From the NCBI GenBank assembly GCA_965204165.1, contig OZ241969.1, forward strand, positions 1,488,001-1,552,000: a DNA stretch of 64,000 nucleotides. The letters are read 5' to 3'. Position numbers and translations under genes: made by a program. Below are positions 49,900-58,795 of this stretch, piece after piece; positions within the stretch are counted from its first letter, which is position 1; every line of letters begins with the position of its first letter. Source of the DNA: VYFG01 sp965204165. Lineage in GTDB: Bacteria; Pseudomonadota; Gammaproteobacteria; Arenicellales; Poriferihabitantaceae. The notes beneath the pieces are model-generated. The model did not search any database. It worked only from the letters and a program-made list of their open reading frames with translations, and had not been told where the DNA came from.

Positions 49900-52749
49900 A
49901 TGAAACCAATTGCCGAGGCATTCGAACCGGGGGGGATGCCCCCCGATCTCTGGTCCGTCTTCTCCACCCTTTGGGAGCGCTTCACGGTGGCCGCCGGGGA
50001 GGACCTGGCCGCAAGGACCGCGGCCCGGGCGGAGCTGCCGCAGGTCTGGGGCGCCAGCGACTTCGTCGCCAACTGGTGCATCCAGAACCCGGAAAACTGC
50101 TGCGAACTGATCGCTTCCGGCGACCTGGCGGCCGGGTACGGTGACGGGGAGATGCGCCGGCGCCTGGACATTGCTCTCGGGGAGGCCGACACCGAGCAGG
50201 CCCTGGACGCGGCCCTGCGCCGTTTCCGGCAGCGGGAGATGGTGCGGATCGCGTGGCGGGACCTGTCCGGCGCGGGCACCCTGGAGGACACCATGGGGGA
50301 TGTCTCGGACCTGGCGGACGCCTGTATCGATGCCGCCCTTGCGCGGCACCACGAATGGCTTGAGCGTCGCTTCGGCAGTCCGCGCGACGAGAGCGGAGAA
50401 CCGTTGCGCCTGGTGGTGCTGGGTCTTGGCAAGCTCGGTGGACGGGAACTCAATTTCTCGTCCGACATCGATCTCATCTACGCGTTCGAGAGCAACGGGG
50501 AGACCGACGGGGAGCGCTCCACCAGCAACCAGGAATTCTTCATCCGGCTGGGGCGCAAGCTCATGGGATCCCTGGGGCGGGTCGATGCGGGCGGTTTCGT
50601 CTTCCGGACGGATCTCAGGCTGCGTCCCAACGGTGACAGCGGTCCCCTGGTCCTGTCGTTTCCGGCCATGGAGCACTATTACCAGACGCACGGGCGGGAC
50701 TGGGAGCGTTACGCCCTGATCAAGGCGCGGGTGGTTGCGGGAGACCTGGAAAAGGGCCGGTCGCTGCTGGAAATGCTGCGGCCTTTCGTCTACCGCAAGT
50801 ATCTCGACTTCTCCGCCTTCGATGCCATCCGCGAGATGCGGGTCCTGATCGACCGCCAACTGCAGAGTGGCGGCAACATCGAGAACATCAAGCTCGGCCG
50901 CGGCGGCATCCGGGAAATCGAATTCCTGGTCCAGAAATACCAGCTGATCTGGGGCGGGCGGGAATTGAGGCTCCAGACCCAGTCGCTCTACACGGCCATG
51001 GAAGCCCTGGTGGAACTGGGGGAGATGGACGACGCCGCGAAGGGCCGCCTGAAGCGGGCCTACCGGTTTCTCCGCAACCTCGAGCACCGGCTGCAGATGA
51101 TGGCGGACCGCCAGACCCAGAAGCTGCCGGACCAGCCGCTGGAGCAGGCCCGCATCGCCCATGGGATGGGGTTCGCCGGCTGGACGGAGCTGCTGGCGGC
51201 GCTGAATGCGGAACGGGACGTGGTGCATGAATTCTTCGGCGAGGCGCTGGAATCGCCGGAAGGGCCGGAGGAGGATTCCCTGATGCCCCGCCTGGTTGCC
51301 CTGTGGCAGGGCCAGCTCGATGCCGGGGCCGCCCTTGAGGTGCTGGACGCCGCCGGATTCACGGACCATGCCGATGTGCCGGACCTGCTGGAACGGTTCC
51401 GGGACGGCAGCCTTTACCGGGCATTCTCCACCGTGGAACGGGACCGGCTGGACCGGCTGATGCCCATCGCGCTCAGGGAGGCGGGGCGTCACCCGGACCC
51501 GGCGCGGGCGGTGAGCGGCTTCATGACGGCCATCGGGACCATCGGCCGGCGCTCGGTGTATCTCAGCCTGCTGATCGAAAACCCCCTGGCACTGCAGCAG
51601 CTGCTGAACCTTTGCGCCGCCAGCTCCTGGATTTCCCGGCATATCGGGCAGTATCCCGTGGTCCTGGACGAACTGCTGCAGCCGATCGAGAAGACGGTGG
51701 ACTTCGACCGCGTGCACATGCAGGCGGACCTGGACCGGCGCCTGCATGTGGAGGCCGGGGACGAGGAGGCCGAGATGAACGCGCTCAGGGAGTTCCACCA
51801 CTGCCAGGTGCTCCGCGTGGCGGCGGCGGACGTGTCCGGGGAACTGGACGAGGCGGACGTGGGGCATGCCCTGACGCTGCTGGCGGAGATGCTGCTGGAG
51901 CAGGTCCTGGGTGAGGCGCGGGCCAGGGTGGAAAGGCAGCACGGGCCCGCCCCGGGAAAGGTCGCGATCATCGCCTACGGCAAGTTCGCCGCGGGCGAGA
52001 TGGGGTATCACTCGGATCTCGACATCGTGGTCTTTTTCCGGCCGGACGAGAACGCCTCCCGTTCCGCGGCGGAATACTACTACAGCCATGTCGGGCGGCG
52101 CCTGATCCACCTGCTCAGCACCCGGACCTATGCGGGCGCGCTGTACAAGCTCGACATGCGCCTGCGGCCAAGCGGCCGCAGCGGGCCCCTGGTGACCTCG
52201 ATGAAGGCCTTCCGCGACTACCAGCGCCGCGATGCCTGGACCTGGGAGCACCAGGCACTGGTCCGGGCGCGCGTGGTGGCGGGGGATTCCGACCTGATCG
52301 AGGACTTCGAGGCGGTTCGGCGCGAGGTGCTGGGCATGCAGCGCGACGAGGCGGCCCTCAAAACCGAAATCACCGACATGCGCCAGCGCATGGTGAAGGA
52401 CAACTGCCGCAGCGACGCCGAGAACTACGATATCAAGCTCGACTATGGCGGCATCGTGGACATCGAGTTCCTGCTGCAGTACCTCGTCCTGCTGCACGGG
52501 GCGGAGCATCCGGTCCTGCTCGGGCCGCGCAACACGCTGGCGCTGATCTGGGCACTGGCGGCGGAGGGGATCCTGGATGCCGACCAGGCGGAGCGCCTGG
52601 GGGAGATCTACTGGCTCTACCTGCGGCGGCACCGGGACCTGAAGCTCGTGGACCTCGATCTCACGGACCGGCCGGCCCTGGTGCCCCGGGGGGAACTCGA
52701 GGCCGAGCGGGCGTTCGTCACTGCGCTCTGGCGGGACACTTTCGGTTGA
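49900..52749 (+). CDS. glnE: Glutamine synthetase adenylyltransferase/adenylyl-removing enzyme GlnE
   Basis: 949 residues. GlnE adds or removes AMP on glutamine synthetase according to nitrogen state. Two nucleotidyltransferase domains with linked helical domains are visible: the N-terminal (deadenylylating) one has LGLGKLGGRELNFSSDIDLI near residue 170 and the FRTDLRLRPNGDSGPL motif; the C-terminal (adenylylating) one has YGKFAAGEMGYHSDLDIVVF near 695 and LDMRLRPSGRSGPLV. Both carry the D-x-D metal site (SSDIDLI, HSDLDIV). It is 41 bp after the protease gene. Confidence 0.97.
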   Translation: MKPIAEAFEPGGMPPDLWSVFSTLWERFTVAAGEDLAARTAARAELPQVWGASDFVANWCIQNPENCCELIASGDLAAGYGDGEMRRRLDIALGEADTEQALDAALRRFRQREMVRIAWRDLSGAGTLEDTMGDVSDLADACIDAALARHHEWLERRFGSPRDESGEPLRLVVLGLGKLGGRELNFSSDIDLIYAFESNGETDGERSTSNQEFFIRLGRKLMGSLGRVDAGGFVFRTDLRLRPNGDSGPLVLSFPAMEHYYQTHGRDWERYALIKARVVAGDLEKGRSLLEMLRPFVYRKYLDFSAFDAIREMRVLIDRQLQSGGNIENIKLGRGGIREIEFLVQKYQLIWGGRELRLQTQSLYTAMEALVELGEMDDAAKGRLKRAYRFLRNLEHRLQMMADRQTQKLPDQPLEQARIAHGMGFAGWTELLAALNAERDVVHEFFGEALESPEGPEEDSLMPRLVALWQGQLDAGAALEVLDAAGFTDHADVPDLLERFRDGSLYRAFSTVERDRLDRLMPIALREAGRHPDPARAVSGFMTAIGTIGRRSVYLSLLIENPLALQQLLNLCAASSWISRHIGQYPVVLDELLQPIEKTVDFDRVHMQADLDRRLHVEAGDEEAEMNALREFHHCQVLRVAAADVSGELDEADVGHALTLLAEMLLEQVLGEARARVERQHGPAPGKVAIIAYGKFAAGEMGYHSDLDIVVFFRPDENASRSAAEYYYSHVGRRLIHLLSTRTYAGALYKLDMRLRPSGRSGPLVTSMKAFRDYQRRDAWTWEHQALVRARVVAGDSDLIEDFEAVRREVLGMQRDEAALKTEITDMRQRMVKDNCRSDAENYDIKLDYGGIVDIEFLLQYLVLLHGAEHPVLLGPRNTLALIWALAAEGILDADQAERLGEIYWLYLRRHRDLKLVDLDLTDRPALVPRGELEAERAFVTALWRDTFG

Positions 52750-52792
52750 CAACCCGGGACGCTGAATCCATAGTCACCGCTTTGCATACCGG

Positions 52793-52816
52793 CCCGGACG
52801 GCCACGGCCGTCCGGG
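52793..52816 (+). terminator. Strong GC hairpin between glnE and ilvE
   Basis: CCCGGACGGC (52793-52802), four-base loop, GCCGTCCGGG (52807-52816), a perfect 10-bp stem. No T-run follows, so it is a weak candidate for an intrinsic terminator and may act as an mRNA-stability or attenuating hairpin in the ilvE leader. Confidence 0.4.
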
Positions 52817-52848
52817 GGTCCCGGCAACTGAATTTCGGAGTATTCTGC

Positions 52849-53769
52849 ATGTCTTTCAGTGATCGCGATGGCGTGATTTGGATGGATGGCGGCCTGGTGC
52901 CGTGGCGGGAAGCCAAGGTGCATGTGCTGACCCATACACTGCATTACGGCATGGGGGTGTTTGAAGGCGTCCGCGCCTACAAGGCCGGGAAGGGAACCGC
53001 CATCTTCCGCCTCAGGGAGCACACCCGCCGGCTGTTCCAGTCGGCCCATATCCTGGGCATGAAGATTCCGTGGAGCGAGGAGGAGGTGAACCGGGCCCAG
53101 GTCGAGGTGCTGCGGGAAAACGGCCTCGAGACCGGCTACCTGAGACCCATGGCCTTCCTCGGCTCCGAGGGAATGGGCCTGAGGGCGGACAATCTCTCGG
53201 TCCACCTGTCCATCGCGGCCTGGGAATGGGGCGCCTATCTGGGGGAGGAGAACCTGGAAAAGGGACTGCGTGTCCGGGTCTCGTCGTTCTCCCGCCACCA
53301 TGTCAACGTCACCATGTGCCGCGCCAAGGCCAACGGCCACTACGTCAACTCCATGCTGGCGCTGCAGGAGGCCCTCGTTACCGGGTATGATGAGGCGCTG
53401 TTGCTGGATACCAACGGTTTCGTCATGGAAGGGAGCGGGGAGAACCTGTTCATCGTCCGGGACGGGGTGATCTATACCCCGGACCTCACTTCCGCGCTGG
53501 ACGGCGTCACCCGCAGGACCGTCAACCGGATCATCGCCGACGAGGGATTCAGGCTGGTGGAAAAGCGCATTACCCGGGACGAGGTCTACATCGCCGACGA
53601 GGCGTTCTTTACCGGCACCGCCGCGGAAGTGACGCCGATCCGGGAGGTGGATGAGCGGCAGATCGGCGAAGGCCGCCGCGGCCCGGTCACCGAACGCATC
53701 CAGAGCCGGTTTTTTGACGCGGTCCACGGCCGTGTCCCGGAATACGAGGAATGGCTGACCTATGTCTGA
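52849..53769 (+). CDS. ilvE: Branched-chain amino acid aminotransferase IlvE
   Basis: 306 residues, fold type IV PLP enzyme for the last step of valine, leucine and isoleucine synthesis. Motifs are GVIWMDGGLVPWREAKVHVL, THTLHYGMGVFEGVRAYK, the PLP lysine in CRAKANGHYVNSMLALQEA (in part), GYDEALLLDTNGFVMEGSGENLF (in parts: GYDEALLLD, EGSGENLFIV), and GTAAEVTPI. The end overlaps the next start by 8 bp. An upstream GC hairpin might affect its expression. Confidence 0.95.
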   Translation: MSFSDRDGVIWMDGGLVPWREAKVHVLTHTLHYGMGVFEGVRAYKAGKGTAIFRLREHTRRLFQSAHILGMKIPWSEEEVNRAQVEVLRENGLETGYLRPMAFLGSEGMGLRADNLSVHLSIAAWEWGAYLGEENLEKGLRVRVSSFSRHHVNVTMCRAKANGHYVNSMLALQEALVTGYDEALLLDTNGFVMEGSGENLFIVRDGVIYTPDLTSALDGVTRRTVNRIIADEGFRLVEKRITRDEVYIADEAFFTGTAAEVTPIREVDERQIGEGRRGPVTERIQSRFFDAVHGRVPEYEEWLTYV

Positions 53770-53992
53770 ATCGACCACCCCTGCCAGCGAAAACGACGGC
53801 GACCTGCCCAACGCGGCCCGGCGCGTCGAAGTGACGGCGGACGACCTGCCGCTTCACTGCCCCATGCCCGGCAAGCGGCTGTGGGACTCCCATCCCCGGG
53901 TGTTCCTCCCCATCGCCGACAGCGGCGAAGAGACCTGCCCCTACTGCGGTACGGTTTACGTGCTCAAGGGACCCGCCGGGGACGGCCACTGA
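53762..53992 (+). CDS. CHCC-type zinc-finger protein
   Basis: 76 residues. The C-terminal half is a zf-CHCC domain: LHCPMPGKRLWDSHPRVFLP then TCPYCGTVYVLK, with conserved cysteines and a histidine (C42, H54, C69, C72 approximately). The same domain occurs in the mitochondrial complex I accessory subunit NDUFS6. In proteobacteria this gene often follows ilvE, as here. Role unknown, zinc binding expected. Confidence 0.85.
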   Translation: MSESTTPASENDGDLPNAARRVEVTADDLPLHCPMPGKRLWDSHPRVFLPIADSGEETCPYCGTVYVLKGPAGDGH

Positions 53993-54351
53993 CGCCGCCG
54001 GACGTCCCGCGCGCGGGCTTCCGGATCACCGCGGGCCGCGTTCGGGAAATCGCGGCCCCGGAACTTGTGCGGTGCACCGGATGATAACTCCTTGAATTTG
54101 CTGAAATGCAAAAAAAAATTTGATCGATCCAATATATTGTGGTTACTATCCTGCCAAATCCACTAGATATAGTTCTCAAAGTTCTGTAGAATTTTCTTTG
54201 TTGAAATCAGTGGATTGCGAAAAATAGGTAAGAAACCGTCTTAGATCTGGTCGCGATTCCCGGTTTTTCGGGGCCGCCACCAACAGGGAAGTCCAGGAAT
54301 TTCAGATCACTTGACCACCATAACCTTAGAGGATGTCAGCGAGAGTATGAG
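53993..54351. other. Leader region of nrdJ, no gene
   Basis: 359 bp, markedly AT-rich from 54085 to 54240 in an otherwise GC-rich window. It holds a promoter and two NrdR-like boxes (54127-54175) and about 195 bases of 5' leader. A cobalamin riboswitch, which is common before B12-dependent genes, was looked for and its conserved core was not recognised. Confidence 0.6.
54120..54175 (+). promoter_or_regulatory. nrdJ promoter with two NrdR-like boxes
   Basis: TTGATC (54120-54125), 18-bp spacer, TACTAT (54144-54149). Box 1 has core CAATATATTG (54130-54139), a perfect match to the NrdR core C-W-ATATAT-W-G; box 2 has CTAGATATAG (54163-54172), 9 of 10. Centres are 33 bp apart, about three helical turns, as in known tandem NrdR sites. 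Box 1 falls between -35 and -10. nrdR itself is not in the window. Confidence 0.6.
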
Positions 54352-56511
54352 ATGACCGGTGTCGCCAAAGACAAGGCCGAAAAGAGGCATCGCCAGAAAC
54401 ATCCGTCACCCGACGCCAGCCTGGAAAACCTGCCGCTGCAGCCGGCTTCGCTGGATATCTGGGACAAGAAGTACCGGCTGAAGACCATGGACGGGGAACC
54501 GGTGGACGCCAGCATCCTTGCCACCTATGAGCGGGTGGCCGGGTCGCTGGCGGAATGCGAGGAAACCGAGGCGCTCAGGACCGAATGGTACGGGCGGTTT
54601 CTCTGGGCGCTGCAGAACGGAGCCATTCCGGCCGGCCGGATCACGTCCAATGCCGGGGCCCTGGAGCACAAGCCCGCGACCAGCACCATCAACTGCACCG
54701 TCTCCGACTCCGTCCCGGATTCCATGGACGGGGTGCTCCGTTCCGTGCACGAGGCCGGCCTCACCCTGAAGGCCGGCTGCGGCATCGGCTACGAATTCTC
54801 CACCCTGCGCCCCAAGGGCGCATTCGTCAACGGCGCCGGCGCCTACACCTCCGGCCCGCTGTCGTTCATGGACATCTTCGATTCGATGTGCTTCACGGTG
54901 TCCTCCGCGGGGGGGCGCCGCGGAGCCCAGATGGGCACCTTCGATATCTGCCACCCGGACATCCAGGAATTCATCCGGGCAAAGCGCCAGGACGGCCGCC
55001 TGCGGCAGTTCAACCTCTCCTGTCTCATCACCGACGAGTTCATGCAGGCCGTCGAGGACGAGGCGGACTGGCCGCTGTCCTTTCCGGCGACGCGGCATGA
55101 GTACGAGGGCAAAAAGCACGAGATCGTGTGGCGCAACTGGGCCACCACGGACGGGTACGTCACCAACGATGCCGGCGAAGTAGCCTGCCGGGTCTATCGC
55201 ACCATCCCCGCGCGCAAGCTCTGGAACCAGATCATGAGTTCCACCTACGATTACGCCGAACCCGGTTTCATCCTGGTCGACCGTATCAACGAGATGAACA
55301 ACAACTGGTTCTGCGAGAACATCCGGGCCACCAATCCCTGCGGCGAGCAGCCCCTGCCGCCCTATGGCGCCTGCCTGCTCGGTTCGGTGAACCTGACCGG
55401 GTTCGTGGAGAATCCGTTTACCGACGAGGCGCGCTTCGACTGGGAAAAGTACCGCGAGGTGGTGTCGGTGTTCTGCCGCATGCTGGACAACGTGGTGGAA
55501 ATCAACGGCCTGCCGCTGGGCAGGCAGCGCGAGGAGATCCTGTCCAAGCGCCGCCACGGCATGGGCTTTCTCGGCCTCGGGTCCACCCTGACCATGCTGC
55601 GGATGGTGTACGGCAGCGAGGAGTCCCTCGAGTTCACCGGGGAAGTGGCGCGGCAGATGGCGGAAGTGGGTTGGGAGACGGGCATCTCGCTCGCCGAGGA
55701 AAAGGGCTGCGCCCCCGTTCTCCTCGAGGAATACGAGGTCACCACGGAGATGCTGGCCCGCCGCCCGGAGATGGCCGGGGACGGGTACAGCGCGGGCGAC
55801 CGGGTCCGAGGTTCGGTGCTGATGGGACGCTACAGCCGGTACATGCAGCAGTTCCCCGAGGCGCTGCGGGACAGGATCGCCGAGAAGGGCTGCCGCTACA
55901 CCCATCACACGTCCATCGCGCCCACCGGAACCATCAGCCTGTCGCTGGGCAACAACGCCAGCAACGGCATCGAACCCTCGTTCGGCCACATGTACAGCCG
56001 CAACGTGATCCGGGAAGGCAAGAAATCCAAGGAGAAGGTGGACGTGTTCTCGTACGAACTCCTGGCCTTCCGCCACCTGGTCAATCCCGGGGCCACGCCG
56101 GACGCCGAGGACGGGCGGGACGGCCTGCCCGATTACTTCGTCACCGCCGACGACATCAAGCCGCGGCAGCATGTGGATGTTCAGGCGGCGGCCCAGCAGT
56201 GGATCGACTCCTCGATCTCCAAGACCGCCAATGTCCCCACGGATTTTCCCTTCGCGGATTTCCAGGACATCTACCGGTATGCCTGGCAGAAGGGCCTCAA
56301 GGGCTGCACCACGTTCCGCTTCAACCCGGAAGTGTTCCAGGGCGTCCTGGTCAAGGAGGAGGACCTGTCCAGCACCATGTACCGGTTTACCTTGGAAAAC
56401 GGGGAGGTGGTCGAGGTCAAGGGCAACGAGGAGATCGAGTATGACGGTGAAACCCACACCGCCGCCAACCTGTTCGACGCGCTGAAAGAGGGTTATTATG
56501 GCCGGTTCTGA
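54352..56511 (+). CDS. nrdJ: Adenosylcobalamin-dependent ribonucleotide reductase, large part (NrdJa)
   Basis: 719 residues. Class II reductase that uses coenzyme B12 and works with or without oxygen. Seen are RITSNAGALEHKPATSTINC with the first active-site cysteine (STINCTV), LTLKAGCGIGYEFSTLRPKG (in part), SAGGRRGAQMGTF, the active-site NPCGEQPLPPYGACLLGSVNL (in parts: NPCGEQPLPPYG, ACLLGSVNL), HHTSIAPTGTISLS and SISKTANVPTDFPFADF. It lacks the C-terminal zinc tail, which is supplied by the next gene, like P. aeruginosa NrdJa. No class I or III reductase is seen in the window. Confidence 0.93.
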   Translation: MTGVAKDKAEKRHRQKHPSPDASLENLPLQPASLDIWDKKYRLKTMDGEPVDASILATYERVAGSLAECEETEALRTEWYGRFLWALQNGAIPAGRITSNAGALEHKPATSTINCTVSDSVPDSMDGVLRSVHEAGLTLKAGCGIGYEFSTLRPKGAFVNGAGAYTSGPLSFMDIFDSMCFTVSSAGGRRGAQMGTFDICHPDIQEFIRAKRQDGRLRQFNLSCLITDEFMQAVEDEADWPLSFPATRHEYEGKKHEIVWRNWATTDGYVTNDAGEVACRVYRTIPARKLWNQIMSSTYDYAEPGFILVDRINEMNNNWFCENIRATNPCGEQPLPPYGACLLGSVNLTGFVENPFTDEARFDWEKYREVVSVFCRMLDNVVEINGLPLGRQREEILSKRRHGMGFLGLGSTLTMLRMVYGSEESLEFTGEVARQMAEVGWETGISLAEEKGCAPVLLEEYEVTTEMLARRPEMAGDGYSAGDRVRGSVLMGRYSRYMQQFPEALRDRIAEKGCRYTHHTSIAPTGTISLSLGNNASNGIEPSFGHMYSRNVIREGKKSKEKVDVFSYELLAFRHLVNPGATPDAEDGRDGLPDYFVTADDIKPRQHVDVQAAAQQWIDSSISKTANVPTDFPFADFQDIYRYAWQKGLKGCTTFRFNPEVFQGVLVKEEDLSSTMYRFTLENGEVVEVKGNEEIEYDGETHTAANLFDALKEGYYGRF

Positions 56512-56541
56512 ACCCGGCCGGCGATCCAGGAGGTATTGCGC

Positions 56542-57261
56542 ATGAGCCTGAAAATCGAAAAGAAGATCGTCGGCTACGACGTGGTCAAGCCGGAAGAGGA
56601 TCCGGTGCAGGTGACCCGGCCCATTGCCGTGCCGGACACCGCCAGGGAGCAGGCGAAGATCATCCAGATGCACGAGAAGGTGGTGCGCCCAGAAATGCTG
56701 ATCGGGAGCACCTACAAGATTAAGACGCCGGTATCGGAGCACGCCTTCTACATCACCATCAACGACATGGTGCTGAATCCCGGAACGCCCTACGAGAAGC
56801 GGCGGCCCTTCGAGATCTTCATCAACTCCAAGAACATGGACCACTACCAGTGGATCTCGGGACTGACCCTGATCATTTCCGCCGTGTTCCGCAAGGGCGG
56901 CGACGTGACCTTCCTGGTCAGCGAGCTGCAGAGCGTGTTCGACCCGAAGGGGGGCTACTTCAAGAAGGGCGGCAAATTCATGCCCTCCCTCGTCGCGGAG
57001 ATCGGCGATGCCATCGAGAACCATCTCAAGATGATCGGCATGATCGCGGACCCCGATCTCGACGAGCGCCAGCAGAAGCTGATCGAGGAAAAGCGCCGCG
57101 AATTCGAAAGCCGGCAGACGGACGGCGGCGGGGACAGCGCCGTCGGGGACAGCGGCTTTCCCGAGGGCGCCGTGCTTTGCAGCAAGTGCAATGTCAAGGC
57201 CTCCATCTTCATGGACGGCTGCATGACCTGCCTCAACTGCGGCGACAGCAAGTGCGGCTGA
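56542..57261 (+). CDS. Class II ribonucleotide reductase C-terminal part (NrdJb)
   Basis: 239 residues. The split-off C-terminal part of the B12 reductase. It contains the TSCPD-type domain (YITINDMVLNPGTPYEKRRPFEIF in part, then ISGLTLIISAVFRKGGDVTFLV in part) and ends in a cysteine-rich tail, LCSKCNVKASIF to GCMTCLNCGDSKCG, which re-reduces the active site in this family. A perfect AGGAGG at 56528-56533 decides the ATG at 56542 over the TTG two codons earlier. It is 30 bp after nrdJa. Confidence 0.88.
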   Translation: MSLKIEKKIVGYDVVKPEEDPVQVTRPIAVPDTAREQAKIIQMHEKVVRPEMLIGSTYKIKTPVSEHAFYITINDMVLNPGTPYEKRRPFEIFINSKNMDHYQWISGLTLIISAVFRKGGDVTFLVSELQSVFDPKGGYFKKGGKFMPSLVAEIGDAIENHLKMIGMIADPDLDERQQKLIEEKRREFESRQTDGGGDSAVGDSGFPEGAVLCSKCNVKASIFMDGCMTCLNCGDSKCG

Positions 57262-57264
57262 ACT

Positions 57265-57293
57265 GAACCCGGCCCGGGTTCTTCGCCGGGCCG
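57265..57293 (+). terminator. GC hairpin after nrdJb
   Basis: Two alternative stems: GAACCCG / CGGGTTC (57265-57271 with 57275-57281) and CCGGCCCG / CGGGCCGG (57269-57276 with 57286-57293). They cannot form together. No T-run follows, so efficiency as a terminator is uncertain. Confidence 0.4.
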
Positions 57294-57420
57294 GCCCGAC
57301 CCGGCAAGGGGCATGCCGGACCCCCCTTTCCCCCAAGGCCCCCTTTTCCTATGATCTCTCCATCATGGAGATTCCCGCGGGGCTGTCCCGCGGCGACTGC
57401 AATTCGATCGGGTACAGGCA

Positions 57421-57723
57421 ATGAAACGGTTCGTAAAATTCATGGGTTTCCCGACCCGGGTGTTGTTCTGCTCCCTGCTGGCGCTGGCCTGCCAGGTATT
57501 CCTGGTGGTGCGCCATCCTGACCTGCTGCTGGTGGTGCAGGAATGGGTGAAGCAGGGGTCGGTCAGCACGTTCGAGGGGGTCTACATGGCGCCGGGATAC
57601 CGCGTCGCCTACAACCTGCTGAACGGTGACGGCATCCTCGTCCACACCCTGTTCGTCATCCTGGCCCTGCTGGCGTACCAGCTCGCGGCCTCGCCGTTTC
57701 GGCTGCTGACCCCGTCCCGCTGA
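57421..57723 (+). CDS. Small membrane protein, unknown
   Basis: 100 residues with two hydrophobic stretches: TRVLFCSLLALACQVFLVV (residues about 12-30) and LVHTLFVILALLAYQLAAS (about 73-92), and a central soluble loop (GSVSTFEGVYMAPGYRVAYN). It starts MKRFVKFMGF. No family recognised. It lies 159 bp after nrdJb on the same strand. Coding is supported only by its sensible membrane pattern. Confidence 0.5.
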   Translation: MKRFVKFMGFPTRVLFCSLLALACQVFLVVRHPDLLLVVQEWVKQGSVSTFEGVYMAPGYRVAYNLLNGDGILVHTLFVILALLAYQLAASPFRLLTPSR

Positions 57724-57796
57724 TGGCCTCCGCCGGAACACGCGCCTCCCGCGCCCGGGGCGCCCCGGAATTGCCGGAAGACCCGCGCCCCCCTCA

Positions 57797-57825
57797 TTGG
57801 CCGGCGGGGAGACAGGCCTTAGAAT
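57797..57825 (+). promoter_or_regulatory. Putative promoter of the GFA gene
   Basis: TTGGCC (57797-57802), 17-bp spacer, TAGAAT (57820-57825), 38 bp before the GFA ATG. Matches are 4 of 6 and 5 of 6. Confidence 0.42.
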
Positions 57826-57863
57826 TCCCGGGGTGGCAATGATCGAGCTGGCGGAGGTTCCCG

Positions 57864-58277
57864 ATGAAGGATGAGAATGAAGCGTTGGAGCACCGGGGCC
57901 GTTGCCTGTGCGGCGACATCACGTTCGTCGCCCGGGGGGCCCCGATCTGGGTGGTGCATTGCCATTGCCGCAGCTGCCGGCTGAATACCGGCTCGGCCAT
58001 GGCGACCTTCGTCGGCTACCGGACGGAACAGGTTGTCTTTGCCGGGGACCGCTCCTCGTTCGCATCCTCCCCCGGCGTCAGGCGATGCTTCTGCGCCCGG
58101 TGCGGCACACCGGTGAGTTTCGAGGCGGAGCGCTATCCCGGGGAGATCCATCTCTACATCGGCGCCTTCGATGACCCGGAATCCCTGCCCGCGCGGGGCC
58201 ATGTGCATTATGACGAACACATCCACTGGCTCGAGATCGCGGACGAACTGCCGCGGAAGCCGGGGGCCGGCACGTGA
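57864..58277 (+). CDS. GFA family (glutathione-dependent formaldehyde-activating-like) protein
   Basis: 137 residues of the Gfa/CENP-V zinc-binding fold. Zinc ligands are visible in CLCGDITF, CHCRSCRLNTGSAMATFVGY (in part) and RCFCARCGTPVSFEAE. Only some members are reported to help glutathione react with formaldehyde; most have no proven function. It is coupled by GTGA overlap to a PaaI-type thioesterase gene. Confidence 0.86.
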   Translation: MKDENEALEHRGRCLCGDITFVARGAPIWVVHCHCRSCRLNTGSAMATFVGYRTEQVVFAGDRSSFASSPGVRRCFCARCGTPVSFEAERYPGEIHLYIGAFDDPESLPARGHVHYDEHIHWLEIADELPRKPGAGT

Positions 58278-58732
58278 GCGGCGCCCCGGTTCCTGCCGAC
58301 GGGGATTACGTACGCCGGGTCAGGGAGAGCGCGGCCGGCCAGAGAGTGCTGTCGCTGATCGGCGCGCGGCTGGTCCATGTCGGTCCCGGGGAGGTGGACC
58401 TCGAATTCGACCACTCCCCGGAGCTGACCCAGCAGCACGGGTTCATCCACGCCGGCATCCTGTCCACCGTGCTGGACAGCGCCTGCGGCTACGCCGCCTA
58501 TTCCCTCATGCCCGCCGATGCCGGTGTGCTGACCATCGAGTTCAAGATCAACCTGCTGTCCCCGGCCCGCGGCGAGCGGTTCGTGGCCAGGGGGCGGGTC
58601 ACGAAGCCGGGCCGGGTCATCACCGTGGCCGACGGCACCCTCGTTGCGGTCAGTGCCGACAGCGAGAAGCCGATCGCCACCATGACGGGCACCCTGATGA
58701 CGGTGCGGGACAGGGAGGCAGTCCGCGGCTGA
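58274..58732 (+). CDS. PaaI-type hotdog thioesterase
   Basis: 152 residues. The hotdog fold shows VDLEFDHSPELTQQHGFIHAGI (in parts: DHSPELTQQHGFIHAG, ILSTVLDSACGYAAYS), the HG-x-hAG motif of PaaI-like thioesterases, and TIEFKINLLSPARGE. Such enzymes hydrolyse acyl-CoA esters. Overlaps the GFA gene by four bases with a GTG start. Substrate unknown. Confidence 0.86.
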   Translation: MSGAPVPADGDYVRRVRESAAGQRVLSLIGARLVHVGPGEVDLEFDHSPELTQQHGFIHAGILSTVLDSACGYAAYSLMPADAGVLTIEFKINLLSPARGERFVARGRVTKPGRVITVADGTLVAVSADSEKPIATMTGTLMTVRDREAVRG

Positions 58733-58795
58733 GGGGACCTGACCGCGCCGCGGGGCGTCGGGACGCCTTCGCGGCGGTCCCGGAACCGGCCGGCG

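Noticed and set aside
49507..52752. 1081-residue minus-strand reading frame
   Set aside because: Antisense to the M48 protease end and glnE; composition rich in H, Q, P and R with no domain pattern.
53993..54351. Cobalamin riboswitch before nrdJ
   Set aside because: The conserved riboswitch core was not recognised; the region is AT-rich and better explained by promoter and NrdR boxes.
54406..57336. 976-residue minus-strand reading frame
   Set aside because: Antisense to nrdJa/nrdJb.
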